Source: Tannerellaceae bacterium
GTDB taxonomy: Bacteria > Bacteroidota > Bacteroidia > Bacteroidales > Tannerellaceae
Reading direction: 5' to 3'
Assembly (NCBI GenBank): GCA_031271045.1
Contig: JAISWO010000029.1
Coordinates: 49,034 to 113,033 of the forward strand
DNA: 64,000 nt
Under the pieces are notes generated by a model. That model made no database searches. It was given only the letters and a program-made list of their open reading frames with translations, and was not told the DNA's origin. Positions 58,705-64,000 of the stretch are shown here, piece after piece. A program made the translations under genes and the position numbers. Numbering within the stretch: the first letter of the stretch is position 1; each line of letters begins with the position of its first letter.

Positions 58705-60054
58705 CTATCCCAAGGCTTCTTTCATTATCTCGCTCACAGTGGGATGAGGGAAGATGCACGAGGCCAGCTCGCCGGCCTTCATCCCCCGCCCGATGGCGAT
58801 GGAGGCAATCGTAATCAGCTCCGACGCCGGATTCCCAACCAAGTGGACACCCAGCAGGGTCTCGTCCTCGGCCAGGAGCATCTTACACATACCGGTCCCC
58901 ATCTCATTCTCCGCCACGAAACGTCCGGAGAATGTCATGGGGACTTTCCGTACCGTATAAGGCCGCCCTTCTTCACGTAGCACCTCCTCGGTAGCGCCCG
59001 CCCCGGCAATCTCAGGGTTCGTATACACAACGGCCGGTATGGCGTGGTAACTCATCGCCACAGGCTCCCTCCGTCCAAGGATATGGGCAACGGCAGTTTC
59101 GGCTTCGGCCACAGCCGTATGCGCCAGCATGGAACGCCCCGTTATATCGCCACAAGCATAAACACCGGTCACGGACGTACGCATAAACGCATCCACGCAG
59201 ACGCCGCCGTTCTTCGTCTCCAAGCCGAGCGTCTCCAAGCCGAAGCCTCGCAGGACAGGCCTGCGACCGACGCTCGCCAACGTCTTCTCGCCACGCAGGG
59301 TAAACGTCCCGCTCGACCCGGCCACTTCCACCAGCCCGCCATCCACGCCCGTCACACGGCATCCGGTATGGAACGCGACACCCCTCCGGGTATACTCGGC
59401 GCGCAGCATAGCCGCCGCCTCACGATCCATCCCCGGCAGTATCTCGTCGAGCATTTCGACCACGCTCACTTCCGTGCCCAGGCTGTTGAAGAACGAAGCA
59501 AACTCCATCCCAATGACGCCTCCCCCGATAACAACCAGCGACGCCGGCATTTCTTTGGCCATCAGCGCTTCGCGGCTCGTCCAGCAAGTCGCCACCTCCA
59601 GCCCGGGTATAGGGGGAATGAACGTCTCCGACCCGGTGCAAAGAATCAGCCTGTCGGCCTCATACAGCTCGTCACCTGCGGCAATCGTCAGCGTCCCTCC
59701 ATCCCGGCCTTGTATCCGGGCTTCAGCCTGGACAACGGCGACACCCGCCTCGCTCATCAGCGTACGGATACCTGCCGTCAACTTCCGTACGACCTTTTGC
59801 TTGCGCGCCATGATCCGGCCCAGGTCGAAGGATACGTTCTCCGCCCCGACGCCGTACTTAACGGCTCCTTTGGCTGTGTCGAACATTTTGGCGGAATAAA
59901 GGATCGTCTTGGTGGGTATACACCCTTCGTTCAGGCATACGCCTCCCAGGGCGTTCTTTTCAAAAAGAATGGTGGAGCGTCCGGCCGCCCCGGCCTTTTG
60001 GGCGGCGGTATATCCGGCCGGCCCGCCCCCGATAATAGCTACATCGTATTTCAT
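58705..60054 (-). CDS. lpdA: Dihydrolipoyl dehydrogenase
   Basis: 449 residues. FAD-binding 'IIGGGPAGYTAA' (7-18), redox-active disulfide 'GGVCLNEGCIPTK' with Cys40 and Cys45, NAD motif 'VVIGGGVIGMEFASFFNSLG', FAD motif 'VYACGDITG', and the C-terminal active-site 'IFPHPTVSEIMKEA'. It reoxidises the lipoyl group of 2-oxo-acid dehydrogenase or glycine-cleavage complexes. No E1 or E2 genes are adjacent, so it stands alone. The ~200 bp upstream run into an IS982 remnant. Confidence 0.94.
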   Translation of the reverse strand: MKYDVAIIGGGPAGYTAAQKAGAAGRSTILFEKNALGGVCLNEGCIPTKTILYSAKMFDTAKGAVKYGVGAENVSFDLGRIMARKQKVVRKLTAGIRTLMSEAGVAVVQAEARIQGRDGGTLTIAAGDELYEADRLILCTGSETFIPPIPGLEVATCWTSREALMAKEMPASLVVIGGGVIGMEFASFFNSLGTEVSVVEMLDEILPGMDREAAAMLRAEYTRRGVAFHTGCRVTGVDGGLVEVAGSSGTFTLRGEKTLASVGRRPVLRGFGLETLGLETKNGGVCVDAFMRTSVTGVYACGDITGRSMLAHTAVAEAETAVAHILGRREPVAMSYHAIPAVVYTNPEIAGAGATEEVLREEGRPYTVRKVPMTFSGRFVAENEMGTGMCKMLLAEDETLLGVHLVGNPASELITIASIAIGRGMKAGELASCIFPHPTVSEIMKEALG

Positions 60055-60249
60055 CCTATTTCAAATTTTTGCGCTAAGGTAAGCATTTCGCGAAAAATCC
60101 CTCCCCTTCTCCCGCCACCCTTGCACACTTCGACGCTCCCCCCAGTCCAGAGCCGAGGGGATTTCATGCTCCGTTCCGCCATGAAGCAAAATCGGAAGTT
60201 CTTCATTTTCCTGCGACAGGTATTAAGTATCTCGGAAATCTTTTTTTGA

Positions 60250-60624
60250 CTATCCACCGGCTTTACTCCTGCATCATGCAAACAACCCTCAAGAATATGA
60301 TATGGTATAAAACATGTATAAAACTGTTGCATGTTTTTGATCCGAAAAAACATCATCGGCATAAAACAGCGTGGTACTAATTGAATAAATCTACAGTATG
60401 AAAGCGCTTTAGGAAAATCTCTTTGCATGCTTGAAATTTTGAAGTCTCCAAAGTGATACATTAGCAGAATTGTGATGATTTCACTCTCGGACATATCGCA
60501 GGAACGATTACGGTGGCGTATGCCGTTTTCCGGTAATTTTTGGAGTTTTTTTACTTCTTCGTTGATTTTTTGCAAAATTCATCCGTAATACAGACATCTC
60601 AGTAATTTCGTCGTTAGTGAGCAT
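60250..60624 (-). pseudogene. IS982-family transposase remnant (5' part)
   Basis: The minus strand begins 'MLTNDEITEM' at 60624, then shifts frame twice around an A-run near 60580. It continues as 'INEEVKKLQKLPENGIRHRNRSC', 'MSESEIITILLMYHFGDFK' and 'DFPKALSYCRFIQLVPRCFMPMMFF', which match the N-terminal half of IS982-type transposases. After that the similarity stops; the catalytic part is missing. The track ORF 60051-60575 mixes this remnant with downstream non-coding sequence. Confidence 0.7.
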
Positions 60625-60739
60625 AATTGGATTTTTTATCTTATCTTGTTGATTTTCATTTATAAAGACAATAATCATTTTTCAATTATGTGACTTTACA
60701 ACCCTTTTTGGGGATTCCCTTATCCAAAACACAGGTTAT

Positions 60740-61122
60740 TATGGACAGCACGGACGAGGAAGTCGTGTGAGCAAAGCCAGGGCTGCATGGCAGGAAGCTA
60801 CGAAGAGGTTGTCAGCTTTCTTGATACATTCTCCTACCGTGTGCGTAAAGACACGTTTGTCATACTGGGGCCATCGTCCACCGCAATCATCAAATACGGG
60901 AATTGAGGACTATCTGGTAGAAAAGAGGACTGTTCCTTTTCTATCTGCCTCCGTATTCCCCGCACCTGAATATTGCAGAAACACTCTGGAGAATATTGAA
61001 GGGAAAATGGATCAGACCTCCGGATTATGTGAGTACAGACAATCTCTTCTACAACCACCAACAGGGCCTTGGCGGCGGTTGGAAATAGACTGTTCACTAA
61101 CTACTCTCATATTGTCGCTTAA
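60740..61122 (+). pseudogene. IS630-family transposase remnant (3' part)
   Basis: Pieces in three frames rebuild the C-terminal DDE region: 'YEEVVSFLDTFSYRVRKDTFVIL' (from about 60797), then 'RELRTIW*KRGLFLFYLPPYSPHLNIAETLWRILKGKW' (with an in-frame TAG), and after another shift 'TNRALAAVGNRLFTNYSHIVA' ending at TAA 61120-61122. 'LPPYSPHLNIAETLWR' is the final-Glu motif of IS630/Tc1-type transposases. At least two frameshifts and one stop: non-functional. Confidence 0.8.
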
Positions 61123-61214
61123 TTTTGATTGCTTACTTATTATTGTTATCCTTACTCATCGGGATTGTAGCGGGAATAATAATATAAGCGGTGCGGAATC
61201 CGCCTTTCACCCTG

Positions 61215-61913
61215 TCATTGAAAAGATAGGTAGGGGGACAGGCGGACACGGTCGGCATCGGTAAATTCTTCCATCAGATGCAGGTCCTCCCATCCGTCGA
61301 GGCGGCCTTTGCGGCGGCTTAATTGGTGGAGGAGGCGGGCTTGTTTGTAACTGATGTAAGGATGCCGCGACAGGGTGTCGGAGGGGAGATAATTGACAGG
61401 CAATTTTGCGATAAAGGATGTATCGGCGTAAAACCATTTCTGAAGGGAGAGGAAGCGTTCTTCGTCTATTCCATCTATTCCATACACTTCCCTGAGTTGC
61501 TCGACGGAATAAAAACCGCCCAGCAGGGTTCGGTATTTCACAATACGGTGAGCAAAGACACTTCCTATACCGGGTACTTTCTTCAGCGTTACCGTATCTG
61601 CCGTGTTCAATTCGACGATGCTTCCGGCCGGAAATTTCTCCGTGCGGACAACCGCTTGAGGTTTTCGGCTGGGCAGGGGTTTGTGACGGTTTGAACGCAA
61701 CGCAACAAGGCGTTGGGTTGTATCTATGGGTATGGGAAGCGGAGCGTTCTCCGGTTGCACAATGTAGCGAAATTGCGTTTCAGCAACGCTGTCTTCCTGG
61801 ATTTTGTCACGAAAGACCAGCAAGATGCTTCCGATGGTAATCAACAAAAGCAACAGCACCAAAGCCTGCCTTTCTCCTTTTGAAAAATATAAAAAGTCGC
61901 GCCAATCAATCAT
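61215..61913 (-). CDS. Helix-hairpin-helix (ComEA-like) DNA-binding membrane protein
   Basis: 232 residues. Short cytoplasmic N-terminus, one membrane helix ('ALVLLLLLITIGSILLVF'), a linker, then HhH motifs: 'VELNTADTVTLKKVPGIGSVFAHRIVKYR' (about 107-135) and a second pair around 'LPSDTLSRHPYISYKQARLL'. This is the ComEA-type arrangement, implying a role in binding DNA outside the cytoplasmic membrane, though in Bacteroidetes the function is unproven. The promoter on the minus strand is TAATTTTG at 61973-61980. Flanked by IS remnants on both sides. Confidence 0.85.
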   Translation of the reverse strand: MIDWRDFLYFSKGERQALVLLLLLITIGSILLVFRDKIQEDSVAETQFRYIVQPENAPLPIPIDTTQRLVALRSNRHKPLPSRKPQAVVRTEKFPAGSIVELNTADTVTLKKVPGIGSVFAHRIVKYRTLLGGFYSVEQLREVYGIDGIDEERFLSLQKWFYADTSFIAKLPVNYLPSDTLSRHPYISYKQARLLHQLSRRKGRLDGWEDLHLMEEFTDADRVRLSPYLSFQ

Positions 61914-61972
61914 ATAAAGTCTTTTTCGATGTGTAATAGTTTGTTTTTGAATCTCTGGGGCGCAAAATTATG

Positions 61973-61980
61973 AAATTGAA
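61973..61980 (-). promoter_or_regulatory. Promoter -7 element of the HhH protein gene
   Basis: Minus strand TAATTTTG, 59 bp upstream of the ATG. It lies 22 bp from the edge of the MITE target duplication. Confidence 0.5.
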
Positions 61981-62001
61981 TGAAGGTGTGCAAATTTTTG
62001 T

Positions 62002-62233
62002 GATAAAACTTCAGGGCTGACGCATCTAATTTTTTTAGAAGTTTAATAAGGTATTGGTTATCCCATCCGGCTTTTAATCGTTATCCTCCTAACTCCGACT
62101 TTTGTTGTTTTCTCATTTTTAAGCAGGTTCAAAGCGATGCGGTTCAAGATAGAATAATTTTTGTGAAGTAAACCTGCTTCTTTTCCGAGTAAACTGCAAA
62201 TAAATTTAGAAGCGTCAGCCCTGGATAAAACAT
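62002..62233. mobile_element. 212-bp ISAs1-type MITE with 10-bp target duplication
   Basis: Terminal inverted repeats of 22 bp (62012-62033 and 62202-62223; outer 12 bases CAGGGCTGACGC identical, 20/22 overall). Flanks 'gataaaactt' and 'gataaaacat' form a target duplication matching at 9 of 10 bases. Inside, the minus strand encodes the ISAs1 transposase C-terminus ('YSILNRIALNLLKNEKTTK', then after a frameshift 'LKAGWDNQYLIKLLKKLDA'). The element is an internally deleted, non-autonomous derivative. Confidence 0.85.
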
Positions 62234-62313
62234 CCACCTTATGTGTCATATTCGGCAAAAGGCAACAGACAAAAATAGCCTGGAGATTTATTAATTGAAT
62301 TATAACGCTTTTC

Positions 62314-62344
62314 TTTGCAAAAACTTCTTTGTGTGTTATATTTG
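62314..62344 (+). promoter_or_regulatory. Promoter of the esterase gene
   Basis: TTTG at 62314-62317, 19-bp spacer, TATATTTG at 62337-62344: a full consensus match. Supports the ATG at 62364 as start, not the track's 62295. Confidence 0.8.
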
Positions 62345-62363
62345 TGCTCTATTTAAATGCGTT

Positions 62364-63251
62364 ATGTATAGTATATGTAAAAACCTGTTTATCGGGACCT
62401 GCTTCTGGATGGGCGTTACGGCAGCGACGGCGCAGAACAGTCCGATATTGTTGTTCCCGGGCCAAGCTCCCGGAGAAATAACCCAATTGACGGAAAGAGC
62501 CGACCGTGATGGCGGAACAACAGGCGGGGAATCCGTACTCCGCATCATGAACGTGAGCGAACCTACCGTCACGTATTATCCCGCCCCCAAAGACATCGCC
62601 TCTGGAGCCGCCGTCGTGGTCTGCCCCGGAGGTGGATACAACCTCCTGGCTTACGACCTGGAAGGCGACGAAATATGCACGTGGCTGAACGAACTGGGTG
62701 TTACCGCCGTCTTGCTCAAATACCGCGTGCCGCGCCGCGAAGGACGCGAAAAACATGAAGCTCCGCTGCAAGACCTCCAACGCGCCATCGGCTATGTGCG
62801 TGCTCATGCCGGAACCTATGGCATCGACCCAGAACGCATCGGCGTGATAGGTTTCTCGGCCGGGGCACACCTCGCGGCTACGGCAAGCAATAACTTCGCA
62901 CGCCGCACGTATCCGCCCGTCGATGCGTCGGACAGGGCAAGCTGCCGGCCAGACTTTTGCGTACTGGTTTATCCGGCCTATCTGGATGCGGATACGTTCC
63001 GCATCGCGCCGGAGTTGAAAGTCTCTCCGCAGACTCCCCCTACCTTGCTCATACAGGCCGAAGACGACAAATCGTACATCAATAGCAGCCTCTTCTATTA
63101 CTATGCACTGAAGGAAGCCGGCGTACCGGCCTGGATGCACCTGTACAGCAAAGGTGGTCACGGATACGGCTTGCGCGACACCGGTACCATGGTAAACGAA
63201 TGGGTCAACCGGGTCGAAGACTGGCTGCGCGCAACCGGCGTCATCGAATAA
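62364..63251 (+). CDS. Secreted alpha/beta-hydrolase, acetyl-xylan-esterase-like
   Basis: 295 residues from ATG 62364, 20 bp after the promoter. Signal peptide 'FIGTCFWMGVTAATAQ'. Oxyanion motif 'CPGGGYNLLAYD' (87-98), nucleophile elbow 'IGFSAGAHLA' with Ser165, an acidic 'IQAEDDKS' and catalytic His in 'GGHGYGL' complete the triad. The layout matches the BD-FAE/acetyl-xylan-esterase branch of Bacteroidetes, which removes acetyl groups from plant or host glycans in the periplasm. No CAZyme cluster accompanies it, so the substrate is open. Confidence 0.88.
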   Translation: MYSICKNLFIGTCFWMGVTAATAQNSPILLFPGQAPGEITQLTERADRDGGTTGGESVLRIMNVSEPTVTYYPAPKDIASGAAVVVCPGGGYNLLAYDLEGDEICTWLNELGVTAVLLKYRVPRREGREKHEAPLQDLQRAIGYVRAHAGTYGIDPERIGVIGFSAGAHLAATASNNFARRTYPPVDASDRASCRPDFCVLVYPAYLDADTFRIAPELKVSPQTPPTLLIQAEDDKSYINSSLFYYYALKEAGVPAWMHLYSKGGHGYGLRDTGTMVNEWVNRVEDWLRATGVIE

Positions 63252-63661
63252 AACTCGACGCTATACCGAAAAATCTTGTGATTTCGGAAAATTTGTCTAC
63301 GTTGAGTGTACAACAAAATCCCTCTATAGAACAAATTGTCTGTTATTCAAAATATTATAGCAAGAAAAGAGGAGAAAAAGAAAACGGTTATAAGTTTGTG
63401 GTTGAAAACAAAAAACAAATATTATAACCCTTTGCCCTATGGACACAAGCAAAAATACAGGAAATATTTGAGAAATGTGCGGAAACAGTTATAAAAATGT
63501 CTTTCGCCAGAAAAGTTGACTCCCCAAAGAGTTAAAGATGCATTTCCTGACTTCATCACTTTTCCAGCGCCATTGAATGGCGTTATTGGGAATGAGACAG
63601 TTAGCTACGTTTCAAAGGAGGCGCAGGGAGGCGCAAGCGGAAAAATGCGTATTTTTGTCCC
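63252..63661. other. Gene-free stretch before the IS1634-type transposase
   Basis: The ORFs at 63200-63427 and 63516-63710 have no signal or family likeness. A short perfect hairpin CGCCATT-G-AATGGCG lies near 63570. The left end of the IS element is probably here, but its terminal repeat could not be fixed without the right end. Confidence 0.5.
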
Positions 63662-64000
63662 ATGCATGTACGCAGGAAAAAGAATCGTTCAGGAACAATC
63701 AGCGTTGTAGTTGTCAGTAAGGCTCATGGCAGATACCGTGAAATCAAGGGTTTCGGAGCATCCGATTCTGAAGAAAAGATTTCAGCCTTGGTTCAGGAGG
63801 CGGAAAGTTGGCTTCGCAGTTATGAAGGTCAGCAGGATTTAGATTTCGAAGACTTCAAAGGACGAGAGTTGGAAGAGACCAAGCGCGTCATTGACAACAT
63901 GGATGCCGTACTGATTAACGGAACGCAATTACTTTTAAACCTGATTTACGACAGCACTGGCTTCAATCGTATCCCTGATGAGATCCTGCGCCACCTTGTC
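63662..64000 (+). CDS. IS1634-family transposase, N-terminal part (runs off window)
   Basis: Open from ATG 63662 to the last base (113 codons), so the ORF track missed it. It starts 'MHVRRKKNRSGTISVVVVSK', followed by 'GRYREIKGFGASDSEEKI', 'QEAESWLRSYEGQQDLDFEDF', 'NMDAVLINGTQLLLNLIYDSTGFNRI' and 'DEILRHLV'. This is the N-terminal signature of IS1634/IS4-group DDE transposases. No disruption is seen in the visible part, so unlike the other IS relics here it may be intact. The catalytic region lies beyond the window. Confidence 0.85.
   Translation, partial: MHVRRKKNRSGTISVVVVSKAHGRYREIKGFGASDSEEKISALVQEAESWLRSYEGQQDLDFEDFKGRELEETKRVIDNMDAVLINGTQLLLNLIYDSTGFNRIPDEILRHLV

Noticed and set aside
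59044-60249. 401-codon plus-strand ORF
   Set aside because: Antisense to lpdA, whose motifs are intact; composition is that of a shadow frame.
60767-61264. 165-codon plus-strand ORF
   Set aside because: A wrong frame through the IS630 remnant; the real transposase pieces are in the other two frames.
63516-63710. 64-codon ORF at the right end
   Set aside because: Overlaps the start of the IS1634-type transposase in another frame and shows no likeness to anything.
1-64000. tRNA or rRNA genes
   Set aside because: No cloverleaf-like sequence with conserved GGTTCGA-type arm or rRNA segment was noticed; the search was by eye only.

Overview
The window looks like the chromosome of a Bacteroidales bacterium, most likely from the Porphyromonadaceae/Tannerellaceae/Parabacteroides group. 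This rests on sequence signals: recurrent TAnnTTTG promoter elements with TTG/TTTG about 20 bp upstream, little use of Shine-Dalgarno sites, Mfa/Fim-type fimbrillin lipoproteins, type IX secretion (T9SS) C-terminal sorting domains, a fused FeoA-FeoB, a long NusB, and the nusB-yajC-ybbR-coaE cluster. The species is an inference.

Layout. 0-9.7 kb is housekeeping: the 3' end of metH, a TRIC-family channel, a Dps ferritin, an APC amino-acid permease, a 0.65-kb gene-free stretch with 84-bp tandem repeats, a DUF6261-like protein, nusB-yajC-ybbR-coaE, and a convergent BadF/BcrA-type kinase. 9.8-32.7 kb is a large fimbrial locus. It has three AraC-type regulators, then DUF3575, DUF3868/OmpA-like, a fimbrillin (Mfa1-like), an Mfa2/FimB-like anchor, a minor fimbrillin-like lipoprotein, a large tip-like lipoprotein with a FISUMP-like C-terminus, and a T9SS cargo protein. 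A fourth AraC regulator follows, and then a second tip-like lipoprotein plus giant T9SS protein pair that looks like a diverged duplicate of the first pair. The fimbrillin is separated from the anchor gene by a hairpin and nine 21-bp palindromic repeats.

33.0-37.2 kb is an AT-rich accessory island. It holds a two-gene operon (a P-loop ATPase and a one-TM membrane protein), a frameshifted HU-like gene, a decayed mobile-element gene, and two adjoining 42-bp repeat arrays. A lone copy of the array-junction sequence lies on the other side of the operon. The two-gene operon is the best candidate in the window for an undescribed, possibly defensive, system.

37.4-48.9 kb holds an ornithine cyclodeaminase-like protein, UDP-glucose dehydrogenase, a lipoprotein phosphoesterase, the feoAB operon with a tiny Cys-rich Feo-associated membrane protein absent from the ORF track, and a tandem duplication of a lipocalin-like plus IgGFc-binding-like gene pair. 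48.9-50.3 kb is a two-gene cassette (a four-TM protein and a membrane-anchored S24/S26-like protein whose nucleophile appears to be Cys) bracketed by two identical 43-bp terminator copies.

50.3-60.1 kb is again housekeeping: DUF2461, a GT51 transglycosylase, a two-component system, pyrH, a DoxX and Gfo/Idh/MocA pair, and lpdA. 60.2-64 kb is an IS graveyard with IS982 and IS630 remnants, a 212-bp ISAs1-type MITE with its target duplication, and the start of an IS1634-type transposase running off the edge, with an HhH protein and an esterase in between. No rRNA, tRNA or CRISPR array was seen.
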